Notes: generated by a model from the letters alone, not told the origin. 64,000 nucleotides of DNA from Exophiala sp. HKRS030 (GCA_023897205.1 JAHWDD010000001.1:4092001-4156000); one strand, 5' to 3'; counted from the stretch's first letter, positions 1 through 13,413 are shown. Translations and numbers: made by a program.

Positions 1-1
1 T

Positions 2-1703
2 GGAGATGACAATGATTTGGTGCAAAAGATCAAGGTTCTTGAGGAACAGAAGAGGGGATTCGCCGATGTTCTCATGGGTAGAATCCACGACCATGGAGTG
101 GAGGTTGACGAGCTGAAAAGCCAGCACAATACTGAAATTGGAGCCCTCAAGAAGAAACATGACAAAGAGATCTCCAAATGGAAGGAAGAGGCAGCAGCAG
201 GTGACCAGAAGAAGAAGTATTATGAAGAGCTTGAGAAAAAATCGAGGGCCGACCTTGCCCAAGAAAGGTCGAAGATGGAAATGGAGTTCAGAGAAAAGGA
301 GAAGAAAATGAAGGAAGAAATCATAGGACTCAAGAAATCCAACGAGGTATTCGAAGGCCAACTCAAGTCGGCTACTTACAATCTTGCTCGAGCAAGAGAA
401 GAGTGCCAATACCTCAATGAGCAGAATAATGATCTACGAGCTCCGTACCTCACGGTGCCAGAACCGGTTCAACACTAGTAAGTCACCCTGCTAATCAATT
501 TTGCCCTATATGCTACAAACAGAAAACTGATCTAATTTTTTGCTTGGGATTCCAGTGCGGAGCAATACGAGTCCCTTTTTGCGAAAATCGAAGAGATCGC
601 AAGGACCTATTTCGAAAACCTCCCTGAAGAAGCTCTGAATGTAGGTTGAAAGTCTCCGTGCACGCATCTCAGCACCATGACCTCGATAACTCAATACCCC
701 TACTGGGATGGGTTTGCTAACATAATCTGAACGTACATAGCAACCTGCCTTTACATCCATGAACTTGATCAAACTACACAATCTCTTGGTCTTTAAAGGT
801 ATACCGATCACGCCAGATCTCTGTTCAAAACATCTCCGCCTTGCAGCGGTTCAAAATGTCATCTACGAGGCCATCAACAACACCCTATGGAAGCCATGGT
901 TCTGTGGCTATCTGCGTCAGAACAATGAAGACCAAGAGCTTGTGCCAAAGATGTTTGAGTGTCTGAAAGATCGCGGAGAGAACGAAAGGCAAAACTGGAA
1001 GATTTCCACCTTGAGGATCCTGGAGCGCCTCGACGATACTGTGGACATGGTGGAAATCGTTACGATTCCGGTCAAAGAGATCGTCAGACGTTTGAAGCCC
1101 TTGTTGAATGAGAATCAAAGCGAAAGCCTCCGAACAGATTTGATCGACACGTTCATCAAAGCCATTGAACTCGGCAAAAAGTCACAACGTGAAAAAGACC
1201 CGATACTTATCAGCATGGAACCCACTGAGGCAGACAGCGAGGGATGGCAAGAATACTTGAAAGACTACGAAAGGTCTTCGTTCGTCGATTCGTCTTTCGG
1301 ATCCCCTGTCGAGCCCTTCCATCAACGACTACTTGTGAGCCCACTGGTGTATCGCGAGGCCAATAAACCTATTGGGTCGATGACAAGACAGAAGATGTCG
1401 AATGATAAGAGAGATAGCAGGACAGGTGATGTGCAAGTCATTTGCGCTGGCATGGCTCTTTTCTCGGACACTGGCATCCTACGGGACGGCGCGGCTCAAT
1501 CGAAAGAAATCAATAACGCTGCGAGAGAAAAAGTTTCTACATTCGGCACTGGTGGGAACAGGAACGGCGGGTCTTCGGCAGCTTCATCACCCACGATGAG
1601 AAGACGTGTTGGAAGTATACCCGCCAGTGTGACTGCGTCGGCAGCACCCTCGACGTTGTGGGGAGCCGGATTGGGGATAGCGACAGAATCAACGTATGGT
1701 TAG
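2..1703 (+). CDS. Coiled-coil protein of unknown function, 5' end missing
   Basis: The gene enters from the left edge and its reading frame is open from base 2. I join exons 2-477, 556-640 and 741-1703. The first intron runs from GTAAGT to TTCCAG and the second from GTAGGT to CATAG, and both preserve frame, giving at least 507 residues. The first 145 or so residues are a Lys/Glu-rich coiled coil. The middle exon reads YAEQYESLFAKIEEIARTYF, and the next stretch (LFKGIP-like, then a conserved-looking helical region up to about residue 330) looks globular. The tail is Gly/Ser-rich and basic. I recall similar architectures among fungal hypothetical proteins but no assigned function. A structural or scaffold role is only a guess from the coiled coil. 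The stop TAG at 1701-1703 is in the same frame. Confidence 0.7.
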
Positions 1704-2294
1704 CTTATGTAGTTGTTGCCAATGCTCTTCCCTTATGCTGGGGATATACGCGATAATGACATGTATTGTTTTTTTTTCCAAGACTTGGTATCATGGTCGT
1801 CAGCCTAAGAGGGGAGTGAGATGGGATATAATACGGGTATCCTCCGCTCCGATGCCACCGCCAGCATCTAATGATCCCCGTGAGGTTCCTCAAGATTGAG
1901 TTGACCCAGCGGGGAGGCGAAGATCAAATATGCGTATCAAGGTGAGTGAGTGGTACCTGACGAGATGGTTTTTTGATATAACCTCAACAATATATCCTAT
2001 CCGTCCATTGGTCGGGCGGGTCCCCTTTTTCCATCTCAGCCTCATTTCATAAATCCGTGAACTCCCGACCCATTTAAAACGACCAACATTTCAAGCACAC
2101 CCTTTTGTGACCCTTGGGGATCTGATCCGTTGATCTTGTCGGTCTTGTTTGACAAGTCGAGCTCTCGTCTTGGAATGAATACATGTAATCTGACCACTCA
2201 AAAACTTCCCACGAGCCCTGGTTAGATATTCTCAGAGCTAGCCGGCCGTCATGACAATGGATGTTTTCTGGTCCCGGCGCGACCGTCTCTTGCC
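1704..2294. other. Intergenic, nothing recognised
   Basis: This holds the 3' flank of the coiled-coil gene and the 3' flank of the NLR remnant, which converge here. I see no conserved open frame, RNA gene or repeat. Confidence 0.5.
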
Positions 2295-3046
2295 TCAGCT
2301 TTTGAACAAGGCCGACCGCTCTCCTCGTCCAAACATGACCTCCGCCTCCTCTACCCTTCCCTGGTGCAGATATAATCGAGCGAGTTTACTGCAAACACTT
2401 CCGCCGCAAGTGGTGGTCCAACGGTCGTCGTTCACTCCTGATGTCATCCCTTCCCTCTCCGCCATCGCCATTTCGAACATCCGCTCTGCCGTGTCCAGTT
2501 TCCCTTCAGAGACGTACATACCCCCGAGTTCGTCGAGAGTCTCGAAAATCGACGAGGACCGGTCCACTCCTGGCGCCTTCTCCCGTCTCTTTCCGACCAG
2601 CACCCGCTCATACAACTTCCCCGCGAGTTTCAACCTGCCCTCCATGTTGTACAAGAGGCCGAGGATGGCTTGACTGTCGAGCGTCGATGGGTCGTCCGTT
2701 CCCAAGGTCATCCCCTTCATCGTCAGAACCCGCCTTTGTATTCTCTTGGCCGGACTGTAATGTCCTCGACCTCCAAGGAACAATGACAGGCGGGTCATCG
2801 AGGTCGTCCGCATCATCACGGCCTCTTCTCGCCACAGCGCGTCGTCAAACCGTTCGTGAGCAAGCCGTAACACGTGACCCGTAAAATGTTGATATCTGGG
2901 AGCCGATAGTTGAATCGACCGGCAGTCCTCCTCCTTGTCGGTAAAATGACTCGTGAGGAGATCAAAAGCTAGCCAGTATAGCCTGGTATCGATAATACGA
3001 TTCAGCCCGTTTAGCGTCCAGTCGTGTACGCAGGTGTGTAGTCGGT

Positions 3047-3136
<90 letters not shown>

Positions 3137-4755
3137 GCGACTCCTCGTCATGCTGCTGTGTCTCTTCTACCACCAGACAATGGCAAACCAGAACGCGCAT
3201 GGTATCGTCAAATATGGACGCGTCGTCACCACCCACAAGCTGTTGAAACCACGTCGGTGGAGGAGGAGTATCTCCAGGCCTCCCGCCTTGGAACAATTCG
3301 AACCAGATATCCTGGTGGTCCAGATAGGCAAGGAATCGCAACAGATGGGCGGCACGTGGGTTCTCCTGCTCAATCAATTTGAAGGACACATCACATGCGG
3401 TGTAGAGCGTGCGTGAGGGACGGTCGGACGGCTCTTCCATTGAATCCATCACTTTCCACCGCTCTTCGTAGCGCTGAAGATACTGGCCGAAACTGATCTT
3501 GGACTGGCTTAGATATGCTCCGGCAGTGGCCAACGCAAAAGGGAAGCCATCTAACCGCGAAGCCAGCTTTCGAGCCTCCGGATCTGTTCACCATTAGTGA
3601 TGGATAATTAGCTACAACTATCGGGATATCTCACCTGAATATATATCACCACGTTCAGAACGAGTAGCTAGAATAGCAAGGCTATCGTCCATATCTTTCA
3701 GCGACTTCACGAAAACCCTGTATTCATGTATAGACGCTGTCAGATTGTCGGGGTGTCACAATTAATATCGAACGCCGTGAAAGCGGGTGGGTAACCGCGA
3801 TGAAGATCCATATGTATCCTTTGGCTCATCATGAGTTGTCAACTATAAGCAGCCGACATCATTGGTTGTTATCTCAGACAGCAATTCCCGGATATTTCTA
3901 TGTGCCCACTCGTGATCCACCTGATCGTTCTCGATAAACGGCAAACGACAAAGTCATTTGCTCTAGACTACTGGCGTTGAAGCTGGCTTCCGAAATGTCA
4001 TTGAGCCAGAAGATGGACGTGGAGGAGGACCAGGTATCGTTCTGTCCCAAGCAATGGCCAGTTGGTTCTTTCCGACTTCGCCATTACCACCGATCCTCCG
4101 CGTCTTTCCATTGCAGTCAATTCTCTCGGACTTGGATAGCAAGATCGCTTTCCTCCTTGCGGCCAATATCGAATTCCTCACCAGCTAGGTCAGGAGAATC
4201 CTGAACGTTTAGACCAAGGTAGTAGTCTACTGCCCAATTAGCATCTCAATACATGTTCGACCACCTTCAATTCATGGACCGTTGAAGCCAGCAGATGATA
4301 CCGGATTGTCCTTTATCTCGTTGAACTTATGCCGAGCTGCCTATGTCGTGATTTAACTATGTTCAGTACAGTCAGGAGCAATGTCGAGGATCCGGTAGAT
4401 TTTCCCTTCGCTCAAACACTCCATTTCGTAAATGCTTTCGATAATCATGCCGCATGACGCCGCCGTACTTCCAATCAGGTGGTCAAACTTTACACCAATC
4501 CACGAAGTAGGACGTCTTCAACATGTCTTTAGCGGCAGTCGCCGCGGAGACCGTGCCATATACCCTTGCAGGCAAGTACGCCAACACCGCATTGTTGTCC
4601 TTGCATCCATCCCGGCACGTAGGTATTGTCATCGTCCGACACTTGTCTTGCGTCTGGCTGATTTTCGTCCTCCAACATGGCTTTGGCGGCTGGGAGCTGC
4701 TCCGGGAGGGCACACACCAAGCCAACTCAATGACTATCAATTGGAAGAGCCGGCA
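2295..4755 (-). pseudogene. Decayed NLR-type gene: PNP/UDP phosphorylase domain, NB-ARC, TPR
   Basis: Three blocks of a typical fungal NOD-like receptor appear in order on the minus strand. Block 1 (about 4740-4390) is the N-terminal nucleoside-phosphorylase domain. VCALPEQLPAAKAMLEDENQ is followed near 4612 by a frame change to LAYLPARVYGTVSAATAA. After a stop and an apparent internal deletion, PPDWKYGGVMRHDYRK and NGVFER follow in another frame. Block 2 (about 4130-3960) is the NB-ARC P-loop, GGNGEVGKNQLAIAW, with Asn where Thr/Ser is usual. Another frame change then leads into STSIFWLNDISEASFNAS. Block 3 (about 3740-2295) is better preserved. It has a plausible intron (3641-3592), the DGFPFALATAGAYL motif and TPR-like repeats, interrupted by a long poly-Ser run. 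The multiple lesions in the first two blocks argue for a pseudogene. The C-terminal half could still be transcribed. Confidence 0.75.
3047..3136 (+). repeat. Trinucleotide microsatellite (ATG)n, about 30 units
   Basis: An uninterrupted run of about 30 ATG/GAT units lies inside the NLR remnant. On the minus strand, in the frame of the TPR part, it encodes a run of about 30 serines between the NB-ARC end and the TPR region. Runs of this length are prone to slippage. Confidence 0.95.
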
Positions 4756-5310
4756 TAGACGGAGAAGGGTAGCCGAAGGACTTGGATGAGAACTCATGCA
4801 TTGCGACGAGGCTGAGCGTGATTCTTGAGGCCCAGTGTTGTATCAGCGAGATGAAACTGAGGGCATTCGCAACGTGCAGATCATGTGCTGAAATAGAAAG
4901 GCGATACGATAGGGAAGAGGGTGAGTGTTATTAAAAGCGTGATCAAGGTGGGCGTGGGGTTTGGAAATCTGAATGCAGCTGAAGCATTTTGGGCAGCAAT
5001 TGACCAACGCATGATGTTGGCACGAACTATCCTTTCTCGTTCTGGCGGTGCTTCATATTCTGAAATCCGCTGCTCGCTATCGTCATCATGCATATAGCAT
5101 GGAGAGGTACCGAAACATTGTTGGTACAGGGAAGTTATGTACATGAGAACACCGCATCTGCAAAATCGTAGGGACTATCCAAAGTGCAAATGGTCAGCGA
5201 GTCACAAGTTCTTGCGCCGAAGGAACATGTGCATGCGCATACGCGGGCACATTCGACCATATGATCAGCTTCCAGTGTATGGTCCTCGTTTCCCTTTGTT
5301 GGAAAACGGA
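4756..5310. other. Intergenic, nothing recognised
   Basis: This stretch lies between the NLR remnant and the 3' end of the LETM1-like gene. An 87-codon open frame on the minus strand (4881-5144) has no recognisable motif and is probably chance. Confidence 0.4.
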
Positions 5311-6645
5311 CTAAGACCGGCTCAGACAGTACAGGTCATCAGGTGTTACGCTTCCGACCGGTCGGAAAACGGCGCGCCACTGATCCTCAGGCTTGACTCG
5401 CGACCAGTCCACATTGACGATGTACTCTGCCTCGGCCTCGACGACGGGAAGCAAAGCTTTTTTCAGTTCTTGCGAGTCCACATCGATCGGTAAGCCCTTG
5501 CGTGCTTGGTCACTTAAATACTGTGTCGAGCTGCGGAGACCGTAATTGAGACTCCATAGAAAGACCTCTCGGGGTGAGAGTTTGGCGAAGCCACCTTCCC
5601 TTTGGATGAGGACAGTATCACAGATGATATGAGAGCAGTGCTTGCGTAGACGAGGGAGAGCGTACATGTTGTGCCAGAGTGAGCCGAGGAGTGGAAGAGG
5701 AGTGAGAAACGGGTTCAGATGTAGTCGGTAAGCATAGATGAACTCGTGCCGCCAGTCCCACTTCAGATCGAGGGCGGATTCCCGTTGGGTGTCCCCAGAC
5801 CGACGAGTCGGGTCAGAAAATCGGGCGAGAGCTTTCTCAACAGCGGATTCAGTCTTTGAAGGTCTCAAAAAGTCCTTTCGTTCTTGCTGAGGAATCCGAC
5901 ACGGGTATGGAACCACCGCAGAGCCAATGGCCAGGATGATGAGAGGTGTGAACTCGCCACAGATGGCGAATATCAAAGAGAAAGGGACAAGTTTGAGCAA
6001 GTCGTGCCGTGTCCGGAGTGCGAGTTGATACTCTCGTCTCGTCAGTACAGGTGCCGCTTGGCCATCTTGCTTGACACCTTGTCTTCGAAATTCGGAGCCT
6101 TGTCCTTCTCTTGAAGCAACACCCGATCTGCCATACTTGATCAAGTCTTCAAACTTGTCCGTGCGCAGTCTAGCACGAATCGTCCTCAATTCTTTGTAGT
6201 TACCCCATACGTTCTTGAAGCCAGTCTTGTAGAACTGCAAATACGCTTTTCCAACCTTGAAGAGGCGATAGACTTTATCACTCAGGGGGATCTGGCCGTC
6301 GTCATAGTCTGTTCGTTTGAGAGGTGGAGGAGTGCTCAGCGGCGCTGGATGTGTGCTTGAAAGGTCTCGATGAATACTGCGTTGCACGTGGGCTGGGTAA
6401 GGTTTCAGGGATATTCGGGGATGCTTTTGGTCGGAGTCGTAGAATAAGGTTACAGGATTAGGAGTCGTCTGGTCGAGAAGGGACTTTGATTGAGCAGCAA
6501 GAGGTGAGGGAAGTGTGGTTGACTTGTTTCGACGCTGAACGGCGACGGCAGGAAGAAGCCATCGTGGTGAAGTCGAGTCAAGAGCTCCGAAGGTTTGGAT
6601 CGAGTGTGAGCCGCATTTGTGTGCGCTCAGTAGTTGCACTCTCAT
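5311..6645 (-). CDS. LETM1-like mitochondrial membrane protein
   Basis: An intronless 444-codon frame starting at a true ATG (6645-6643). The N-terminus is basic and Ser/Thr-rich with a RRNKST motif, as expected of a mitochondrial presequence. The diagnostic segment is at about residues 200-255: RREYQLALRTRHDLLKLVPF followed by a hydrophobic helix (FSLIFAICGEFTPLIILA) and VPYPCRIPQQ. This is the membrane helix and start of the ribosome-binding domain of LETM1-family proteins, which act in the inner membrane in K+/H+ homeostasis and mitochondrial translation. The C-terminal half (SPREVFLWSLNYGLRSSTQYLSDQARKG) also fits a LETM1 C-terminal fold. It is shorter than and distinct from Mdm38, so it is best called LETM1-like. 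A role in mitochondrial ribosome binding is inference. It is followed by GH47 upstream on the same strand, 325 bases away. Confidence 0.8.
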   Translation of the reverse strand: MRVQLLSAHKCGSHSIQTFGALDSTSPRWLLPAVAVQRRNKSTTLPSPLAAQSKSLLDQTTPNPVTLFYDSDQKHPRISLKPYPAHVQRSIHRDLSSTHPAPLSTPPPLKRTDYDDGQIPLSDKVYRLFKVGKAYLQFYKTGFKNVWGNYKELRTIRARLRTDKFEDLIKYGRSGVASREGQGSEFRRQGVKQDGQAAPVLTRREYQLALRTRHDLLKLVPFSLIFAICGEFTPLIILAIGSAVVPYPCRIPQQERKDFLRPSKTESAVEKALARFSDPTRRSGDTQRESALDLKWDWRHEFIYAYRLHLNPFLTPLPLLGSLWHNMYALPRLRKHCSHIICDTVLIQREGGFAKLSPREVFLWSLNYGLRSSTQYLSDQARKGLPIDVDSQELKKALLPVVEAEAEYIVNVDWSRVKPEDQWRAVFRPVGSVTPDDLYCLSRS

Positions 6646-6970
6646 CGGAGTCTGGAGCTCAAGGAGTGTGGTGCTCGTCTATGTGGCCGTAGAAATCGTC
6701 TTATGGGAATCAAGATTCTGCCTCCGTTTGCGGATATTCTGGCAATCGCATGAAAAATTTATGTGGAGAAAACACGCGGGTGCTAAGTCGAGGCGCGTCA
6801 TAGACGATCGGGACATGAACAACGAGGCTGCACAAGGCTGAGCATGTCTCTTGTCGACGGTATTTCACCCGTACAGTATCTTTCAAAAACCACAAGCCCC
6901 GACCTTATTACAGCGGTGCGGACGTCATTATATCATTTATCTCATCTGAGTTACGCCTATCTGCGATTCC
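6646..6970. other. Intergenic between LETM1-like and GH47 genes
   Basis: A short spacer holding the promoter of the LETM1-like gene and the 3' end of the mannosidase gene. No further gene or element is seen. Confidence 0.5.
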
Positions 6971-8778
<1,808 letters not shown>

Positions 8779-9399
8779 TCTCGCAGACAAAAGGAGGGAA
8801 GTCAACCTTGAAAAAAAAGCAATGGAAGAGAATAAGATGAGAAAATCAATGACCGTATGTGAGGCTCATCAGAAAAGTCCGGGGTATAGGATTTTTAGGC
8901 GCCGGGAGCGACAGTTTAGGGAGCGGGCGTGGCTGCGGGCGGTAGAGGATCCGGGCGCAGAGTCCTTTTCAGGGGCCGCCCACTAAGCCCATGACTAACA
9001 TCCAGAGCAGTCTAGTCCAGGTACCGATCTGCAGCCCGCACGGGCACCAGGCCAGAACAGGATGGTGAACGAACAGGTGGGAATGACAATTGCCATGCTC
9101 TTCAGGTATGGAGTGTTGAGTATCCCCGTGTACTCTCGCGAGCACCTTCATCTTCATCCTACTCATCCCGTGATACCATGCAGAAGCCATAAGAAGGGCA
9201 ACAAAAACAAAATATCATCTATTGATGCTGATAGGAGCCAAGTTCCCCCCGTCTCTGATATCTGAGAAAATCGTTGTTTTTGCTGTGGTCGTACTTAGCA
9301 ACGCCTCAAACTCGCTCTCGAAAGCGCAATGCTCAACAAGTCCTCTGATTCCCACACCCTGAAAAAATATTACTGCCACAAGCCTATCCCGAATGTAAA
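8779..9399. other. Intergenic upstream of GH47
   Basis: This holds the GH47 promoter region and the 3' flank of the glyoxalase-like gene. A purine-rich leader (AAAAAAAAGC region near 8811) precedes the GH47 start. No other feature is recognised. Confidence 0.5.
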
Positions 9400-11556
9400 T
9401 CATCCTCTTCTGCTTCCGGCCTTGCTCCCAGCCTTCTCAGACCTTCTGCTGCGAGCGGACTGCACACTAATCTGACTCACGCTGTCCTCAGGTCTGACCT
9501 CACGATCCGGGATGTCCAGTTTCGCCAGATCTTTCTGCTTCGAAACCGTCGACATAGTATCGTCCACCTCACGTCTGTCCGCAAAATCCTTGACGCGCAA
9601 AGGGTTCAACTTGCCGATGATGGTCCTGGGGGCGCTCACAACATGGCCTGGACTGGGTCGAGACCGAGCAGACACAAAACTCCCACCAGCGCCACTTCCA
9701 CCTGCTTCACTGCCTGCACCACCGGCCCAAGTTGCGGCTCGCGACGGAGGAAGAGGATACTCGTGAGGTTGTCTGGACTTGGACGAGGCGCGGGAGACTC
9801 TCGATCCACCACCTCCCTGGCCGCGGCTGATTGAATGCGTTCGACTGACCACACGTTTCAACGATTCTGACACGTGCAGTACTGTCCTCGCGCCATCGCC
9901 ATCTCCTCCATCAACATCTTCTCGTCTGCTGTGTCTACTCTCGTGACTCACTCGAGACCTGGAGCGACTGCGACCCCTACTCTCCTCTCCAGCGGCCGGG
10001 CCATCAGCCTCGCTCCCACCGATGCGGCACATAAGCCTACTCACGCTCCCTGACCGCGTCTTCGACTTTGAAGATGACCTCGACTTAGACTTGGAGCCAC
10101 TGGCCTGCGTATCTGCAGTGGTCAAAACTGTTGGTGCACGATAACTCGTCGGCGGGGTCGCCGTCATTCCACTCTTCTTACTCTGCCTACTCATCTTCGA
10201 AGTCGCACTGGCCTTGCTTCCCTTGCTCGCCACCGAAATCACACTCTTCTCCCCAGCGAGTACATCTTTAGGACCAGGTCCAAACCCGGAATCGATACTC
10301 ATTCTGCGCGATCTGCTCGCTGGACGCACAGTCGACGCATATTCTGATCCGGCACGAGATCCTGCTTTCGACCCAGAACGTGACGGTGCCGGCAATGCGA
10401 GATGTGAGGAGCGTGCGTCGTTGTCGTGCATCTCTATCACCCTGTGCCCAATACCTTCACTGTAGGCAGACGGGGCGGGCTCGATGGCTCTGTACATACG
10501 GACCACTCGTCCATTGGGCCCTTCGTAGCACGCCGCACTGCCTCCCGATGAGTATGCATATTCGTATTCGTACTCAGGATGCATCATCAGTGCCGCCGGC
10601 TCGGTCTTGCTGCGTCCAATCACGGACGGACGCTGCTCAGCGTCAGCATTGTCATTATTCTGGCTCTCCTTGGATCGATTACTGAATGCGTAGTGGAGTG
10701 CAGCCCCAGCTGCGACACCTAAGATCGTGGCGCCGACAATTGCTTCACCTGCACCGTTTCCTGTGGAAGTACCGCCCGTGGACTCCGGTGTATTGAGATT
10801 CGGGCGGACTGAATTTACCAGGTCACGAGCGACAGTTGCTGCATTACGAGCTTCTTGCATGAGTGTATCCAGGACATCGCCTTGTTTGGGCTTCGGGGCT
10901 GCTTGCTCGGCGGGTTTGGCGGTTGTGGTGGAGATGCGAGATGGTGCGGTGACACTGCGAGCTTGTGATGGTGCTTTGCTCTGTGCTTGCGAGACCACCG
11001 TGGGTGCTGCACCTGGTCGGCTGTGTGCCTGTGAAACAACTGTAGGTGCTTTGGCGAAGGACACAGTGCTTTTCGCAGGTGCAACGGTCGAGGGTGCTTT
11101 GGCTGATGCAGCAACGGACATGGCCTTTCGTGAAACAGTGGTCTTTAAATCACCTGGTAAATTCTCCTTGTTTGCTTCGTCAAGAGCAGGACGATAAACT
11201 GCTTCGATGGAGTTCCCATCGAAATCGATCACGGCGGCAGAGTAGTATCCCGAAGCATCACGCTGGCATGGTTCACCGTGAATCTTGCCGCCAGCTTTGA
11301 GAGCCGCGAAGAAGAAGTCCTGAACCTTCTCGCGAGATGTGGCAGGGAAAGCCACATGAGCGGCCCCAGCTGGCACGCCGGGGATTTCTTGTGTGATCCA
11401 GAAATCTGCAAGTGCAGTAGGTGGATCCTTGGGACCAAAGCCAATTGTCTGTTCTTGTCTCCCGCGAAACACGTAGTTCAGTGGTTGCAGTGCGGAGAGG
11501 AAGAAGGATGTCGACGTTGGAAGATGGCTGACGGTAAGCGTGATGGAGGAGGGCAT
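9400..11556 (-). CDS. VOC (glyoxalase/bleomycin-resistance fold) protein with long Arg/Ser-rich tail
   Basis: A single-exon frame of 718 codons from ATG 11556-11554; the longer open frame begins with TTG and is not needed. Residues 1-125 match a fungal VOC domain: PSSITLTVSHLPTSTSFFLS, GFGPKDPPTALADFWI, AGAAHVAFPATSREKVQDFF and DFDGNSIEAVYRP, consistent with a single VOC module. Residues about 126-265 are Ala/Thr/Ser/Pro-rich. Residues about 268-290 (EAIVGATILGVAAGAALHYA) form a Gly/Ala-rich hydrophobic segment that could be a membrane helix. The remaining 430 residues are disordered and rich in SR, RS and SK pairs (for example ESRGRSRSRSRVSHESRHSR). The VOC part may be enzymatic or a dead scaffold, and no substrate can be read from sequence. 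The SR-rich tail suggests kinase-regulated binding, which is inference. Confidence 0.8.
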   Translation of the reverse strand: MPSSITLTVSHLPTSTSFFLSALQPLNYVFRGRQEQTIGFGPKDPPTALADFWITQEIPGVPAGAAHVAFPATSREKVQDFFFAALKAGGKIHGEPCQRDASGYYSAAVIDFDGNSIEAVYRPALDEANKENLPGDLKTTVSRKAMSVAASAKAPSTVAPAKSTVSFAKAPTVVSQAHSRPGAAPTVVSQAQSKAPSQARSVTAPSRISTTTAKPAEQAAPKPKQGDVLDTLMQEARNAATVARDLVNSVRPNLNTPESTGGTSTGNGAGEAIVGATILGVAAGAALHYAFSNRSKESQNNDNADAEQRPSVIGRSKTEPAALMMHPEYEYEYAYSSGGSAACYEGPNGRVVRMYRAIEPAPSAYSEGIGHRVIEMHDNDARSSHLALPAPSRSGSKAGSRAGSEYASTVRPASRSRRMSIDSGFGPGPKDVLAGEKSVISVASKGSKASATSKMSRQSKKSGMTATPPTSYRAPTVLTTADTQASGSKSKSRSSSKSKTRSGSVSRLMCRIGGSEADGPAAGEESRGRSRSRSRVSHESRHSRREDVDGGDGDGARTVLHVSESLKRVVSRTHSISRGQGGGGSRVSRASSKSRQPHEYPLPPSRAATWAGGAGSEAGGSGAGGSFVSARSRPSPGHVVSAPRTIIGKLNPLRVKDFADRREVDDTMSTVSKQKDLAKLDIPDREVRPEDSVSQISVQSARSRRSEKAGSKAGSRRG

Positions 11557-13413
11557 GGTAGGTAGGATTTTTGAGGTGAGGATGGCGGTGATCAAGGATC
11601 AAAATCTCCTCCGGGACCAGGTGAGGCTTTTTATGCTTGAGCAACTATTGTCAGTCGACAATAGCCTCTGCGTTTTTATGTCCTTCTGGGTCTTGTTGTC
11701 AGGCGCGAGCCTTGGTGTTCTGGTTCACGGATTGGGTGGACTGGAGCCGGCGAGACTGTTCCTCGCAAAAGCTCCGGAACACAAGCTTGTTATCTCAGAC
11801 TGTGGATCGCAGGTCGTCTCTGGACGATGGAAAGGTCGAGAGCTGAATGACAGTGAGTAGCACAAAGGCCTGGATCGTGAAGGTCGAAGCAAATCACCGA
11901 CCAGGACAGGATGGCGAGGTATATTTAAGTAGTAGTATGAACAATAAGCACACAACAAGTGGTGATTGACAATTGGAGTGTCCGAGACGAGCTTCTCGTA
12001 TGGGTTTTCGTCCACCTGCTTTAATATTGCTGCTGATTGTAGCATTGATTTGCAGGCACCAGCACCACAACACCGTCAGGATGATCACCTCGTTGATATC
12101 GTCAAGAGCAGAACTCCGAAGTCTGGAAAAGTACGGTACCTGCACCGACGCCATCGGACAGAAATACCTCGAAGCGAGTGGTTATGACCAGGTCAGGATG
12201 TGGCAGAAGGAGCCTGAGTGGAAAGCTAATGCAGAAGCACGAACTACGTAGGTACGAGTAGGAAGCCATCCACAGGGTTGAGGCGAAGGAGTTTGTTTTG
12301 CTGCATTGGGTGAGGCGAGAAGATCAGCCAGCTATTACTGGAGGCGGCGAATGAGAAAAGTCGGCGAAGAACGCTCGACAGGGTGCCACGTTGAAGTCAC
12401 CTACCCTGACAGCACCGGGGCGCAGAAATAGTCGGCATAGTCCCAAATCATGGGTCTGGTGTAGTGGTCGAATTGGGCGGTGGTTGTGGTGAGGCTGCAT
12501 ACACGCAGGTGGTTTGAAGGAAAGTATCCGCATCCCGTACTCCCTACTCGGCACAAGGAATAGGAGGGTGGTTGGTGAGGCATCAGCCGTGCTTTACCGA
12601 AGCCTCCCGACGCCGACATACAAGCACCAGTCCTTGTATTCTACAGTACCTGCCGAGTGCTTAGTCGGTCATTCACTCACTGAAGGCTCATCGTGAATCG
12701 GTCGGGCGCAAATGCACAAGATCACATGCCTCCTCATTCGGGGAAAGTGATGCTCACCGCGCCTATTCTAGTTGGAAACACGTCCACATATGTTGGATTT
12801 GGGCGGCGAAAGAAAGGATCAATGCGCTTGGCGTGGGTTGATAGGTATTGTAAGCTACGCTGCATAATCTCATCTGGCCACTGGCATCAGCTACACGGTG
12901 CTGGGGTGACAGTGGGACAATCTAGCGTAACGAATTCCAACCCGACGCTGTCATACATCGAAACGAGGCTCCTCCTAATTTTGGTTCGTACTGGATGTAG
13001 CAGGAATGCTGGCCTCTCTTCTCCGTGGCCTTATCACAAAGGGGCATGGGAGCTGGCTATCGATGTACCTGTGTCCATTCCTATATGATGTCCAGTCATG
13101 ATAATTTCTCGCACAAGACAACAAGTCTTGTCATCAAATCTGTCCTCCGTAGATTCTACCATATTGGCTTTTAAGATGTAGGGCAGGTTGACATGCACCT
13201 ACGATTCACCGACGAAAGGAATCGCCTTGAGGTATGTTGAACCAAGTATGTCTTGTTGTGAAAACAAACGCCAGATCCAACTCCCCCAATGCAAAGCAGG
13301 CAATGTTTCGTGCAACGTGGCCCAGATGTTGTGATCCAGGTCGTGCAGAAGTGCCGCTGAGATGAGAAATATCTGGTAGGTGAGAGAAATTAGTAGAACA
13401 TACCGATGCGTCA
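11557..13413. other. 1.9 kb intergenic, no gene recognised
   Basis: This holds the promoter of the VOC gene and the 3' flank of EMG1. Several open frames of 60-131 codons occur on both strands (the longest at 12693-13088, plus), but none shows a domain, splice continuity or clear coding composition. I call it non-coding. Confidence 0.45.

Noticed and set aside
12693..13088. 131-codon open frame in the 11.6-13.4 kb spacer
   Set aside because: No recognisable domain and no conserved neighbours in frame. Likely chance in a non-coding region.
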